Below are positions 19,719-29,096 of a stretch of 64,000 nucleotides of DNA, in pieces. A model generated the notes under the pieces. It was given only the letters and a program-made list of their open reading frames with translations. It made no database searches and had not been told where the DNA came from. The stretch is taken from assembly GCF_002237755.1 (NCBI RefSeq), contig NZ_MWSJ01000009.1, positions 1-64,000 of the forward strand, written 5' to 3'. Every line of letters starts with the position of its first letter. The first letter of the stretch is position 1. Position numbers and translations under genes: made by a program. This DNA is from Lysinibacillus sp. KCTC 33748 (GTDB lineage: Bacteria > Bacillota > Bacilli > Bacillales_A > Planococcaceae).

Positions 19719-19746
19719 GAACTGAGCGAAAAATAACGTTCAGTTC
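19719..19746 (-). terminator. Hairpin after the methyltransferase gene
   Basis: GAACTGA/TCAGTTC arms with a 14-nt AT-rich loop, 37 bp past the stop codon. Confidence 0.4.
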
Positions 19747-19783
19747 TTTTGGAAATATCCAATTTCATAAGTGTGCGATTATA

Positions 19784-20542
19784 TTATTTTCGTACAGCTT
19801 CAAATGTAATGAGTTGGCTATCTTTTGATGGTTGCTTTTTGTAAGTATAATCGGCAGAACAAGTAATATCAGAAAAACCAACGTTTTCTAATATAAGTTT
19901 GAATTCTTCGATTCCGTACCATCTCATTGCAAACTTCTGTAATTCTGTGCTTACCAGCTTACCTTTTCTCCATTTCTCGTATTTTAAATAAGATAAGGTA
20001 TATTGGTCGACCCAGTTGATTTCAATTGATTTGCTTTCTAATGAAATGCCTTCTTCGTTAGAAAGAGGAAAGGTTTCAGTAGTAATTTCTCCTGTACGCC
20101 AATTGCTTGGTAATTCCAAATCAACTATTATACGTCCTCCTGGCATTAGATGATTATAAAAGCATTTCAGAGCATCTTTAGCATCCATTAAATTGTCAAT
20201 CAAGCAAAAGGAGCCTGTAGGTATAACGACAGCTTCATATTTTGATTCCAAAGAAAAACTACGTAAGTTACCTTCATATAGTTTCGGAGTTAAGCCTCTT
20301 TCTTTGCATCGTTTTCGACAAGAATTTAACATTTCTGTTGAATAGTCAATGCCATCAACAATAAATCCATTTTCAATTAAAGGAATTAGGAATCGGCCTG
20401 ATCCGACAGCAGCTTCAAGTATCTTCCCTTTAGTCCCTTTTAATCTTTCAAGATAATATTCAATATCACCGTCAATTGAATACCCCACTGGTTTGGTAAA
20501 ATCATATACTTCCGTACTTAATGCACCATAATAACTAAACAT
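19784..20542 (-). CDS. Class I SAM-dependent methyltransferase
   Basis: Methyltransferase of 252 residues with motif I ILEAAVGSGRFLIPL (about 41-55), motif II acidic residue in VDGIDYSTEML, motif III region YEGNLRSFSL and motif IV YEAVVIPTGSFCLID. The substrate is not evident; proteins of this type are usually annotated as small-molecule methyltransferases. The ribosome site CGGAGGAAATGG precedes the ATG. It follows an AraC-type gene by 70 bp on the same strand and is probably co-transcribed with it. Confidence 0.85.
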   Translation of the reverse strand: MFSYYGALSTEVYDFTKPVGYSIDGDIEYYLERLKGTKGKILEAAVGSGRFLIPLIENGFIVDGIDYSTEMLNSCRKRCKERGLTPKLYEGNLRSFSLESKYEAVVIPTGSFCLIDNLMDAKDALKCFYNHLMPGGRIIVDLELPSNWRTGEITTETFPLSNEEGISLESKSIEINWVDQYTLSYLKYEKWRKGKLVSTELQKFAMRWYGIEEFKLILENVGFSDITCSADYTYKKQPSKDSQLITFEAVRK

Positions 20543-20612
20543 TCCATTTCCTCCGATATTATATGCGAAAAATTTTAATTGAATTTTTAAAACTTCCGCA
20601 CCTCAATTTTTA

Positions 20613-21503
20613 TTATTTCTTTTTAATTGGTACATAAATTTCCATTACTGCATTTTCTAAACCATGACAACGTTCATCGTAAAATTCAAAGTCTACTTTT
20701 GCTTCGTCAAAAACATATTCACTGTCTTGAAACCATTCTTCAAAAATGTATTTCCATGTTGCCTTTACAACTTCTGATAATGGGTCTGCATTGTATGTTG
20801 CTGCTGTTGCAACATTGTCAACAGGAGGAGTTGTGAAAACTGCATATTCCGCTTTTGGAACATCAATTGTCATCATATCCGATGTTATATTTGAATAATC
20901 ATCAACAATAACGCCGAACAAATATTTGACATTACTTTCATCAGATGAAGATACACAAATCCCAACTTCGCCATGCTTTGGTGGATTCAATTGTTCATAC
21001 ATTTTGCTCTCTAAATTTTCACCAGTATAAGTATCCCAATATGCAGCTATATCTTTCGTATATCCATTCGAAAGATTGGTTTTGATTCCATAACCTGCAA
21101 CCTTAAAAGCAGATTTTTTAGTAAAGGTAGGATTCATGTTATAACTTTCGATTTTTAACATATTTTTGCTTTTGCTCAAGCTATTGTTTCTAGTAATATA
21201 AACCGTCGGACTGTAACCAAATTCTTTCCGAAACGCTTTGGAAAATCCGCTTGCTGTTTTAAAACCATAATCAAAAGCAATGTCAATGATTTTTCTGTTT
21301 AATAGAAGTTCTTCTCTAGCTTGAATTAATCTTTTTTTACGAACATAATCCATAAGAGGTGTTCCTTGATACAAACTGAAAACTCTGCAAAAGTGGAAAA
21401 CAGAATAACCGATATGTTCTGCAATCTCATTTGCGGTAAGTTCTTCCCTAATGTGCTTTTCAATATATGTAATACTACGCTTAATGTCATCATTATAATT
21501 CAA
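20613..21503 (-). CDS. AraC-family regulator with GyrI-like effector domain
   Basis: Regulator of 296 residues. The N-terminal AraC DNA-binding domain (about 1-100) contains TANEIAEHIGYSVFHFCRVF and IDIAFDYGFKTASGFSKAFR, the two helix-turn-helix units. The remainder (about 130-296) is a GyrI-like/BmrR-type small-molecule-binding domain ending ENAVMEIYVPIKKK. This Rob/TipA-like architecture often senses hydrophobic compounds. The start is TTG with AAGGTAGG upstream. Likely target: the methyltransferase gene behind it. Confidence 0.88.
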   Translation of the reverse strand: MNYNDDIKRSITYIEKHIREELTANEIAEHIGYSVFHFCRVFSLYQGTPLMDYVRKKRLIQAREELLLNRKIIDIAFDYGFKTASGFSKAFRKEFGYSPTVYITRNNSLSKSKNMLKIESYNMNPTFTKKSAFKVAGYGIKTNLSNGYTKDIAAYWDTYTGENLESKMYEQLNPPKHGEVGICVSSSDESNVKYLFGVIVDDYSNITSDMMTIDVPKAEYAVFTTPPVDNVATAATYNADPLSEVVKATWKYIFEEWFQDSEYVFDEAKVDFEFYDERCHGLENAVMEIYVPIKKK

Positions 21504-22265
21504 TGTACCAACCTACCTTCTTCTGTATGGCGAATTCATTATAACAATTTGTAAAATGAGATGCTGTTCCGTTTTTGCTAAAAAACTGTTTACATTTTTT
21601 ATTTGCTCTTTAAAATTTCAAGATACTACTTTAACCTAATAAAAAAAAGAATCTTTAGATAATGAAGAATCGCTCTTGTTCGTTCTATTCATAATAATAT
21701 CCACTTTCTTATCCAGCCACCTTGTAAATCACTTAAACATGAAAAATTGTCCTATTCACAGCCTTCATTGTCAAAATAACACCGACTTTTATATAAGTCC
21801 AAGTTCAATAATTGAAAAAAGTAACACTACAAAAAGTAATTAACTTCTCTCTTTCAGATAATATTTCTAGTTTCCATCGTATTCTTCCTACGCAAAGACT
21901 TTCTTATAAACTGTGCATCTTTGTTTCAAACTAACACCTAGAGAATTATTCAAAAATTTATCCATGCTGCGGTTGGTGATCCAGCCGAAAAACAAAGTCA
22001 AACCAATGATGTATAAAATACTGTATACAAACTAACTAGTAATTCAAATGAGAAGACAGTAGTGACAAGGATATGTTCCTTGTTACTACTGCCTAATTCA
22101 GTGGTTATATCGAACTCGGATTGCAGGGGTTGTACAATTCATGTTTTATATAAATCTAGAGCATTAGCTTGTAAGACCTCGATAAATTCCGCTGCCTTTA
22201 GACAGCAATTACAAAACTACCTATCAGCGGGAGATGTATTAAACCTCCACTGATAGGTAGCTTTA
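21504..22265. other. AT-rich gap with an imperfect dyad
   Basis: No supported gene in 760 bp. A long imperfect inverted repeat (22055-22093, about 17-bp arms with two mismatches, loop TATG) has no U-run and could be a terminator remnant. Confidence 0.3.
22217..22260 (-). terminator. Terminator after the MFS gene
   Basis: Perfect 11-bp arms CTACCTATCAG/CTGATAGGTAG, followed on the minus strand by TTTTGTAATTG. It lies directly after the MFS stop codon. Confidence 0.7.
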
Positions 22266-22267
22266 CT

Positions 22268-23521
22268 TTATTCATTAGTTAGGGGATGGATTGTTTTCTT
22301 CTCTTTCAACATCACGACAATGAAGAATAAAATCGTTGCTGCTACAAGAAGTATTGCTGCAATATAGAATGCTAATACTTTCGAACCGGTGATATCACCA
22401 ATATAACCAGTAAGAGTTGGCGCGATAACTGATGAAGTCATCCCAAAGAAGTTAAAGATACCTAGTGCTTTAGCCATGCTGTTGGAAGGTACTGAATCAG
22501 TTACATATGTGATTAAAACTGGATCAATGGCAAGTTTACCTAATAAACCATATAAAATTAGTGCTCCATAAAGGACAGCAGGGTTAGGTGCAAATACGGT
22601 TAAACTAATTGTTACGGCTGCACCAATTAACAAGAAGATAATTAATTTCTGACGCATATGTGCATTTTTATCAATATACTTAGAAAATATCAATGCACCA
22701 GGTACTGCTGTGACTGCAACTAAAGCAGCTACATATCCTACTGAACCTTGTTCGAATCCTTTTTCTGAGACAAGGAATGATGGTAACCACGTCACAATCA
22801 TGTAATAACCATAACATGTTGCAAAATATACGAAATAAATAACTAATTTTTTTGACGAGAATAATTCTACGCCTTGAGATACTGTGTTTTGTGTTGTTTT
22901 CTTATCTTCGGATGTTTCATTTGTAGCTGTTTTTTTGTCTTGTTTAACAAACAACATAAACACAAATGTTACAGCTACTATTAAGACTGCTATAATATAC
23001 AGCATGAAATTCCATTTAATTTCAAGACCACCTACTAATACAGATGAGCCTACTAGACCAATGACCATCCCTAATGCCGAACCACTGTTGATGATCGCAT
23101 TAGAAAAACTTTTCTTATCTTTTGGCATATATTTAGCTGATAAGGAGAACGCTGCACCATAATATGAACCAGTCGAAAGACCTGCCATTAAGGCGCCTAT
23201 ATAAACTTGAGTAATTGTCGTGCTTGATCCAATGACGAATGCTGCTAATGCAAAAATGATAAACGCAGGGATTAATACTCGTTTTTGTCCAAATTTATCG
23301 ACGAGTATTCCTGATGGAATTTGCATACCTGTATAGGCAAAGAAATAAATAGAAGCAATAAGTCCTACTTGTGTATCGCTAATATTACCAAGCGATTCTT
23401 GAATTTGTGGATATATTGGCGTAAGTATTGTACGATAAATCCAAATAACTACCCAACCTAAACACAATGCAAAAATGATTTTTTTGTAATAATTCGGGTC
23501 ATGTTTAACTGTTTGTTCCAT
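22268..23521 (-). CDS. MFS transporter (organic-anion symporter type)
   Basis: Twelve-helix major facilitator of about 417 residues resembling the anion:cation symporter (glucarate/hexuronate) group. Visible marks are the loop 2-3 motif GILVDKFGQKRVLIPAF (about 72-88) and the central cytoplasmic loop KKTATNETSEDKKT. ATG 23521 is chosen because GGGAGTG lies 6 bases upstream; an ATG 15 bases earlier lacks spacing. Its upstream region closely resembles that of the 2-hydroxyacid dehydrogenase at 26.6 kb, so it probably imports a hydroxy or keto acid used by that enzyme. Substrate not proven. Confidence 0.85.
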   Translation of the reverse strand: MEQTVKHDPNYYKKIIFALCLGWVVIWIYRTILTPIYPQIQESLGNISDTQVGLIASIYFFAYTGMQIPSGILVDKFGQKRVLIPAFIIFALAAFVIGSSTTITQVYIGALMAGLSTGSYYGAAFSLSAKYMPKDKKSFSNAIINSGSALGMVIGLVGSSVLVGGLEIKWNFMLYIIAVLIVAVTFVFMLFVKQDKKTATNETSEDKKTTQNTVSQGVELFSSKKLVIYFVYFATCYGYYMIVTWLPSFLVSEKGFEQGSVGYVAALVAVTAVPGALIFSKYIDKNAHMRQKLIIFLLIGAAVTISLTVFAPNPAVLYGALILYGLLGKLAIDPVLITYVTDSVPSNSMAKALGIFNFFGMTSSVIAPTLTGYIGDITGSKVLAFYIAAILLVAATILFFIVVMLKEKKTIHPLTNE

Positions 23522-23579
23522 GGTTGACACTCCCATTTTTTTGTATTTACTGCAGTTACTACTGTTATTACTTAACTTG

Positions 23580-23659
23580 ATTGTAGGTTACGAGTAGGTA
23601 AAAAACATTGTCCACTTTGAACAAAAATAAAAATTACTTTGCATATTTTAGACAAAAGG
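23580..23659 (-). promoter_or_regulatory. Shared regulatory block, copy 1 (upstream of MFS gene)
   Basis: About 80 bp closely similar to 27796-27873. On the minus strand both read TTTTGTC...AAAA, an A/T tract with TTTTTGTT, AAGTG(G/A)ACAATG, and a TACAAT that could be a -10. It starts 58 bp from the MFS start codon. Confidence 0.55.
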
Positions 23660-23842
23660 CAATTCTTAAAATAATTAATATTTCGTCTAAACAAATGAAT
23701 ACTCACTATACATTTTTGTTTGATCTTTCAGAGAGGCTTTCAAAATCAGTTGTTCATTGCCACCATTACACTTGGCTGACCGCTACTTCTATCTTCTCGG
23801 CATGGGAGGTGCACCCTATAGAGCGGCCATACTGAGCAGAAA

Positions 23843-23872
23843 AAAGCTGATTTCTAACCAGAAATCAGCTTT
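23843..23872. terminator. Terminator after the membrane esterase gene
   Basis: Perfect 13-bp arms AAAGCTGATTTCT/AGAAATCAGCTTT with a 4-nt loop. It could act in both directions. Confidence 0.65.
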
Positions 23873-23947
23873 GGAAAAATAAAAACTCTATCAAACTACT
23901 TTTTTCATATTTTTTACATATCTCATCAAATAATTTGTTTTTAATGT

Positions 23948-25174
23948 TTATTTGTTATATTTTTCAAGAAACATCTTGACCTTTTCGAAAGTAACTTGAG
24001 TATTCAAATTACCTGGTGTTCCATCATAAATATGATCAGCATGTGGAAGAAGATAAAGCTCATGAGGAACGTTATTCTTTGAAAGTGCTGTATCTAAAAT
24101 TTTAGCTTGTTCTATTGGAACAATACGATCGTCCATTCCTAAAAACGTAATAGTAGGTGGTGTGTGTTCTCCGATATAATTGATAGGAGAAAGTTTTTTA
24201 AAACGATCAGGGAATTGTGAAGGTGTGCCCCCTATATATTCTTTCATAACATTTTGCACATAGTCCGGACTAGGGCTACCCTGATAAAACTTTGTCATAT
24301 CTGTCGGTCCGTAAATATTAATTACAGAATTAATAGGTGTCGGTGCAACATTAGTTGAAGCTGATAACTCTTCATTCCCCATACTATAAGCAGCTAGCAT
24401 AGCTAGATTCCCTCCTGCGGATTGGCCCATTAAATTTATTTTGGTCGGGTCAATTTTGTAAGTATCCGCATGTTCCACTACCCATCCTATTGCTGATTTC
24501 ACATCGCCGACCTCATCTTTCCATTCTGCATGAGGAGGCATACGATATTGTACATCAAAAACAGTATATCCTAACTCACTAAGATATTGGTTCCAATGGG
24601 GGGCACTATTCTTATCACCTTCAACCCAGCCACCACCATGTACATTTATAACAGCAGGATTAAGTGCAGTTTTTGAACTTGCATGGGCAGGCCACACATC
24701 AAGCTTTAACTCTATGCCATCTGTAGTTTTTTCATATACAACATCCTGTGTAAATGTAGACGATATTTTTGCATTGTTAAAAAAATGAGTGTTAAGTGAA
24801 ACTGAAACATTCTCACTTTTAGCATAGTTCTCCATTTTTATAATTGGTTCTACATTTAAAAATATGTTTAGTAACAATAGTGGAATCAAAATAAATTGAG
24901 CGATTCTAGCTTTTTTCCATGTAGCAAGTATTAATAGCGCTATGTTGAAAACTGTCAGAATGACTAAAAACCATGGAGTGTACAATGCAAGTGTTCCAAC
25001 AAGACCCATCATGCTAATTATACTCATTGTATAAGTAATGGGAAATGGATATATTACCATGACATTAATAAGTATCATTACTACTGAAAGGGCTGTTAAT
25101 AGCCACTGAATTATACCTTTAGGGCGCCAAGATGTTAACTGTCGTTTTGTTATCATTTCTTTAAATTCCTCCAT
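23948..25174 (-). CDS. Membrane-anchored alpha/beta hydrolase (esterase/lipase)
   Basis: 408 residues. The N-terminal 115 residues contain about four hydrophobic helices. The rest is an HSL/BD-FAE-type hydrolase facing outward. The oxyanion-hole motif HGGGW is near 178 and the nucleophile elbow MGQSAGGN near 245. The acid is in LGMDDRIVP near 346 and the His in LPHADHIYDG near 380. The catalytic triad looks complete. Natural substrate unknown. Single-gene unit ended by a hairpin. Confidence 0.85.
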   Translation of the reverse strand: MEEFKEMITKRQLTSWRPKGIIQWLLTALSVVMILINVMVIYPFPITYTMSIISMMGLVGTLALYTPWFLVILTVFNIALLILATWKKARIAQFILIPLLLLNIFLNVEPIIKMENYAKSENVSVSLNTHFFNNAKISSTFTQDVVYEKTTDGIELKLDVWPAHASSKTALNPAVINVHGGGWVEGDKNSAPHWNQYLSELGYTVFDVQYRMPPHAEWKDEVGDVKSAIGWVVEHADTYKIDPTKINLMGQSAGGNLAMLAAYSMGNEELSASTNVAPTPINSVINIYGPTDMTKFYQGSPSPDYVQNVMKEYIGGTPSQFPDRFKKLSPINYIGEHTPPTITFLGMDDRIVPIEQAKILDTALSKNNVPHELYLLPHADHIYDGTPGNLNTQVTFEKVKMFLEKYNK

Positions 25175-25703
25175 AATAAATCAACTATCTCTTTTTGTAA
25201 AAAGACTATTTGACTCTAATCTACTGATTTATCCAGCGTATAATAATTGTTTCAACGATGGATAAACCTCGAAAAAATGGCTTTTATACTTTACTTTAAT
25301 CACTTACTTTTGTCATTATAAAGAACAACTGAAAATATTTTTTTATTACATTCCTCTCTCCTTTAAATATAACCGACACTAAAAACAAATTAAAATGTTC
25401 ATTATCCCCCCGATATGATAATTTCAGTCTTAGATTTCCGTTAAGACATTTTTATTTTCACACGAATTTTGACTACAATTTAATAATTAAAATGCACTCA
25501 ATAGTGAAAATTTTGGTTTCTTATGTGATCATATAAAAATATTAAGCCTACAATTCAATACCTCATAAATGGAATTTGTAAACCTTAAAACTTAGTATTT
25601 TTAAACAAATTTTAAATAAACCTTTCCTTTTTTATTAGGAAGTACGATGAATGTTAATGAGGAATGAACGTTAGAGGTAAATTTAGGAAGGAAAAGAACT
25701 CAT

Positions 25704-25862
25704 ATGTTTTGCAGCATTAAGGACCTATATATGTTCTCCGACTTTGGGTATTTCTTTTTTATTGATGATAAATACTCCTTCAATCAACCGAAACATCATA
25801 AAATCAGTACTCGACGAGTCAATACAAAAACGGAAGAAGGACTTTTGAGACAAGTCATATAA
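25704..25862 (+). CDS. Small hypothetical protein (52 aa), doubtful
   Basis: ATG with AGGAAGGAAAAG 8 bases upstream, reading 52 codons (MFCSIKDLYMFSDFGYFFF at the start) to TAA. No family recognised. The only support is the ribosome site and isolation in a long gap; it may be a chance frame or a relic. Confidence 0.25.
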   Translation: MFCSIKDLYMFSDFGYFFFIDDKYSFNQPKHHKISTRRVNTKTEEGLLRQVI

Positions 25863-25990
25863 GACGTCCAAAAAAACTTTAAGTAAGAAATCAATGTAGT
25901 ATCAATGGATTAAACCCTTTTAATACATGGTTTTCTGCTTTATCGTTGTATACCCCTATTTTTCTATACTTGCAAATATAGAAACATAAT

Positions 25991-26036
25991 AAAAAAGCTG
26001 CCAAAAGATCAGATTCGATCTGTTTTCTGGGCAGCC
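25991..26036 (-). terminator. Terminator after the cupin gene
   Basis: Long stem from GGCTGCCC/AAAAAGCTGCC with an inner CAGAT/ATCTG pairing. On the minus strand it is followed by TTTTTTATTATG. Confidence 0.7.
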
Positions 26037-26158
26037 GTTCAAAATTCCATTGCTTACTGTGAAATCAAGTTTTGAAAAAGTATATAAATCGTGTTAATCT
26101 CTCTATTTTATCGATGAAAACTAGTTAACCAACAGACGTGAAAGTTAACTCTACACTA

Positions 26159-26533
26159 TTAATGCGGAATAAAACCAATTGGTGTAGGACCCGCAATTCC
26201 TAACATAACAAAATCTTTATCAGAATTATTAGTCATACCGTGCTTTTCACCCGGACGTGCAACAACAACATCACCAGCTTTAATTTGCACCATTTCACCA
26301 CATTCTGGATAAAAATCTGCTGTTCCTTCAATAACAATCCAAATATCATCCGCCTTCTTGTGCGAGTGGATGGGCAAATCTTGTCCTGGACGCATACACC
26401 AGACAGCTCCAACAGTATTAGGTGTTTCATAGAAAATATGTTTTGTCGCTTCTTCATCTCTAAACTCTTGAATATCTGGCCAATGGAAAATACGGTTTTT
26501 CAAATCATCTCTTGCTATTTTTTTTAATGTCAT
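26159..26533 (-). CDS. Single-domain cupin protein
   Basis: Cupin of 124 residues. Cupin motif 1 is GQDLPIHSHKKADDIWIVIE (about 50-69) with metal-binding His-His-Glu type residues. Motif 2 is GDVVVARPGEKHGMTN (about 86-101) with the distal His. ATG 26533 is used because AAGGAG lies 8 bases upstream; an in-frame ATG 21 bases earlier has no such site. It lies 94 bp after the dehydrogenase gene on the same strand and probably belongs to the same transcript, suggesting an isomerase, dioxygenase or sensor role in the same acid or sugar pathway. Confidence 0.8.
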   Translation of the reverse strand: MTLKKIARDDLKNRIFHWPDIQEFRDEEATKHIFYETPNTVGAVWCMRPGQDLPIHSHKKADDIWIVIEGTADFYPECGEMVQIKAGDVVVARPGEKHGMTNNSDKDFVMLGIAGPTPIGFIPH

Positions 26534-26627
26534 TGTATTTTCTCCTTGTTTCAAATTTCCAAACCCAAATGATTTAGCGTGTAACAGATAAAAAACTTAT
26601 CGAATTTGTAAGTTAAGTATCAAGGAA

Positions 26628-27587
26628 TTATCCTTTTATAATATTTTGAGGTTTACCCTCTAAAAAGGCAATTGTGTTATCGAATGCAATTCTAGCACGC
26701 AATTCCATCGCTTCATCAGTTAAGAAACCTACGTGTGGTGTTAAAATTACATTTTTAGCTTGTAATAGCTTATAGTCTCCAGGTATAGGCGGTTCCATAT
26801 CAAATACGTCGATACCAGCTCCGGCAATTCGACCTTCGTTTAATGCATCCGCTAATGCATCATTATCAACAATCGGACCTCGTGCGCAGTTGATTAAAAT
26901 AGCAGATTCCTTCATTAATTCTAATTTTTCTTTAGAGATTAATCCCTTCGTACTTGGTAATAACGGAATATGTAAGGACACAATATCAGATTGAGTTAAT
27001 ACATGATCTAATTCCATATACTCAATTCCTAAAGCCTCAGCTTCCGGATTTCTTCGGGATTGGTCTGCAGCCACTATTTTTGCGCCAAATGCTTTAAACA
27101 AATGAGCCGTCATCATGCCAATTTTACCTGTACCAATCAAACCAACAGTTTTACCTTTAATTTCACGACCTTGGAATGCTCCTGGGAAATTAACGCCACG
27201 AATCTCTTTATCCCCCTGAGTAATATGACGATACACATCTAATACTAAACCAATTGTTAATTCCGCAACTGCTTGATTTGCATATCCAGCTGCATTACAT
27301 ATCAAAATATCTTGGTTTTTAGCTTGAGCGATCCCTACATGATCAACACCTGTAAAGGCAACATTGATTAGTTTTACATTGTCATTTTGATCAATGACTT
27401 CTGTAGGATATGGATTATTGGCAATCATAATCACATCTGCACCTTCACTACGTCTTGCTAATTCTGCCGAATCCGTTGTTTTCTCGTTGTAATAAACAAA
27501 TTCATGACCGCCCTGTTTAATTGGTTCCGCTAATTTTTCAATGATCGAATCCGAAACATTTAATGGTTCTAATAATTTAACTAACAT
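26628..27587 (-). CDS. D-isomer-specific 2-hydroxyacid dehydrogenase
   Basis: NAD(P)-dependent 2-hydroxyacid dehydrogenase of 319 residues. The Rossmann motif is VGLIGTGKIGMMTA (about 148-161). The catalytic Arg is in NCARGPIVD near 236, the Glu follows in the VFDMEPP region near 262, and the catalytic His is in LTPHVGFLT near 286. Family substrates include glyoxylate, hydroxypyruvate and D-lactate; this member's is not determinable. A downstream cupin and a co-regulated MFS transporter point to uptake and oxidation or reduction of a hydroxy acid. Confidence 0.9.
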   Translation of the reverse strand: MLVKLLEPLNVSDSIIEKLAEPIKQGGHEFVYYNEKTTDSAELARRSEGADVIMIANNPYPTEVIDQNDNVKLINVAFTGVDHVGIAQAKNQDILICNAAGYANQAVAELTIGLVLDVYRHITQGDKEIRGVNFPGAFQGREIKGKTVGLIGTGKIGMMTAHLFKAFGAKIVAADQSRRNPEAEALGIEYMELDHVLTQSDIVSLHIPLLPSTKGLISKEKLELMKESAILINCARGPIVDNDALADALNEGRIAGAGIDVFDMEPPIPGDYKLLQAKNVILTPHVGFLTDEAMELRARIAFDNTIAFLEGKPQNIIKG

Positions 27588-27795
27588 GTCATCAATTCCC
27601 TCCTATTATTTTACAATACGTCTGTTGATTAACTAGGTACCATAGTTTAAAAATAGAAAGATCCACGTTAAAATCACATAAGAAGAGGTGAATGAAATTT
27701 CAGTTTTCACTTTGTACGTTTTGCACAAAAAACAAGGTATTTTCATTTTTAACACTTCTACTTTCTCATATTTTCTTATGGTATTCCTTAATGCA

Positions 27796-27873
27796 ATTGT
27801 AGGATAGGAGCATTTAAATAACATTGTTCACTTTCAACAAAAATAGAAACAACATTACATGTTTTTGACAAAA
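27796..27873 (-). promoter_or_regulatory. Shared regulatory block, copy 2 (upstream of dehydrogenase)
   Basis: Counterpart of 23580-23659. Both contain AACATTG(T)CACTTT-AACAAAAATA and GACAAAAG in plus-strand order and a minus-strand TACAAT. Here the block is about 210 bp from the gene start, giving a long leader if the same -10 is used. Confidence 0.55.
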
Positions 27874-27970
27874 GTAAATATGAAAATAACTAGGGAATTA
27901 TGCTTTATCGATCTTATAAGTATTTTCTCTTTCTGCTTTCCGAGCGGTATTTTTATCTCTACATACAATA

Positions 27971-28001
27971 AAAAGCCCGTCTACCTCCAAGGTAAACGGA
28001 C
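27971..28001 (-). terminator. Terminator after the WYL regulator gene
   Basis: CCGTCTACCT/AGGTAAACGG stem. On the minus strand GGGC and TTTTTATTG follow. Confidence 0.65.
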
Positions 28002-28101
28002 TGTTATAGCTAGTTTAAAGGCTGCTGTTGTAAATATTCCTAATTAAAAGTTGATATAATAACATAAACTATAGCCCTTTAATCTTATTTAACATGCAGA
28101 A

Positions 28102-29001
28102 CTATTTACTATATAGATTTCTAATCTCATCTAAATATTTCGTAAAATTATTAATATATGAAGTAGGCGATACAACTTCAACGAATTTACCATAACTAAG
28201 GAGAGTATTATATCCTAATACATTATCATTAAGAGGATAGATTACAGAATACCACGTATCATCTACATTCTTAATGCTTTCTCTTCCTAGTAATTCAAAA
28301 AATTTATCAATAACTAATTTATTTACTAATAGAGTAACTGGTACTTTCTCTTTCTCCATCCATTCACCACCACTATAAGATAGTGGTCGATACTCTCTTT
28401 TTGAGAAGGTACCTACAATACTAAGGTTTGATATTCTTGCAAGTTTATAGATTTTGAATTGTTCTGTGGAATAACAATAAGCATCCATGTACCAGCTTCT
28501 GTCTTTATATACAACTCTATATGGCTCAGTGGTCTTTATTGATTCTTCACCTTTTGAATTTATATAGTTAAAACTAATTAATTCATTTTTTCGTATTATT
28601 GAAAGTAAATCCAAAACCAGTTTTCTTAGTTCCGTATTTCCTTTCGAAAGAGAGAGGTCTATTTCAAAATCTGGAGTTTCTCCAATTTTATTTAACTTTA
28701 ATATTGCATTAAACGTCGAGTTATCATCTAGTACTTGTAACCTACTTTTTAAACTTGTTTCAATAGACATCAACTCCGATTTCGACATCGGAGGTTTATT
28801 TAATTCAACTGAATCCATCAAATATATACCACCATTTTTACCTTTTACACAATACAGTGGTAATCCAGACAATGTAAGGTCATCTATATCTCGCATAATT
28901 GTTCGTATGTTTACATTGTATTTTTCAGCCAATTCTTTAGCTGTTGTTTTTTTATGATCAATTAGGTAAGAAATTATTCCTAAATGCCTATCTATTTTCA
29001 T
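28102..29001 (-). CDS. yobV: HTH/WYL-domain transcriptional regulator (YobV-like)
   Basis: Regulator of about 299 residues. The N-terminal helix-turn-helix (KTTAKELAEKYNVNIRTIMR, about 17-36) is followed by a WYL ligand-binding domain around ELISFNYINSKGEE and the RSWYMDAYCYSTEQFKIYKL stretch (about 182-201). ATG 29001 is chosen because GAGGGA lies 7 bases upstream; 16 extra codons are possible from an earlier start. It is divergent from a GyrI-like gene, the same arrangement as B. subtilis yobV-yobU. A perfect 9-bp inverted repeat lies between the two. Confidence 0.85.
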   Translation of the reverse strand: MKIDRHLGIISYLIDHKKTTAKELAEKYNVNIRTIMRDIDDLTLSGLPLYCVKGKNGGIYLMDSVELNKPPMSKSELMSIETSLKSRLQVLDDNSTFNAILKLNKIGETPDFEIDLSLSKGNTELRKLVLDLLSIIRKNELISFNYINSKGEESIKTTEPYRVVYKDRSWYMDAYCYSTEQFKIYKLARISNLSIVGTFSKREYRPLSYSGGEWMEKEKVPVTLLVNKLVIDKFFELLGRESIKNVDDTWYSVIYPLNDNVLGYNTLLSYGKFVEVVSPTSYINNFTKYLDEIRNLYSK

Positions 29002-29028
29002 AAAATCTCCCTCATAAACCCCTTTATT

Positions 29029-29052
29029 AATATGACATACAGTTGTCATATT
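29029..29052. promoter_or_regulatory. Operator-like inverted repeat between WYL and GyrI-like genes
   Basis: AATATGACA - 6 bp - TGTCATATT, perfect 9-bp arms, centred between divergent starts. Good candidate for the WYL regulator's binding site controlling both genes. Confidence 0.6.
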
Positions 29053-29096
29053 GTATTTGATAAGATTATAGCATAAACCAAAGGAGGTTCATGATC

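Larger units (their letters stand above)
25175..26158. other. Long AT-rich gap between esterase and cupin genes
   Basis: About 980 bp. It holds one weak small open frame (25704-25862) and the terminator of the cupin unit (25991-26036). No RNA gene or repeat was recognised in the rest. Confidence 0.4.
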
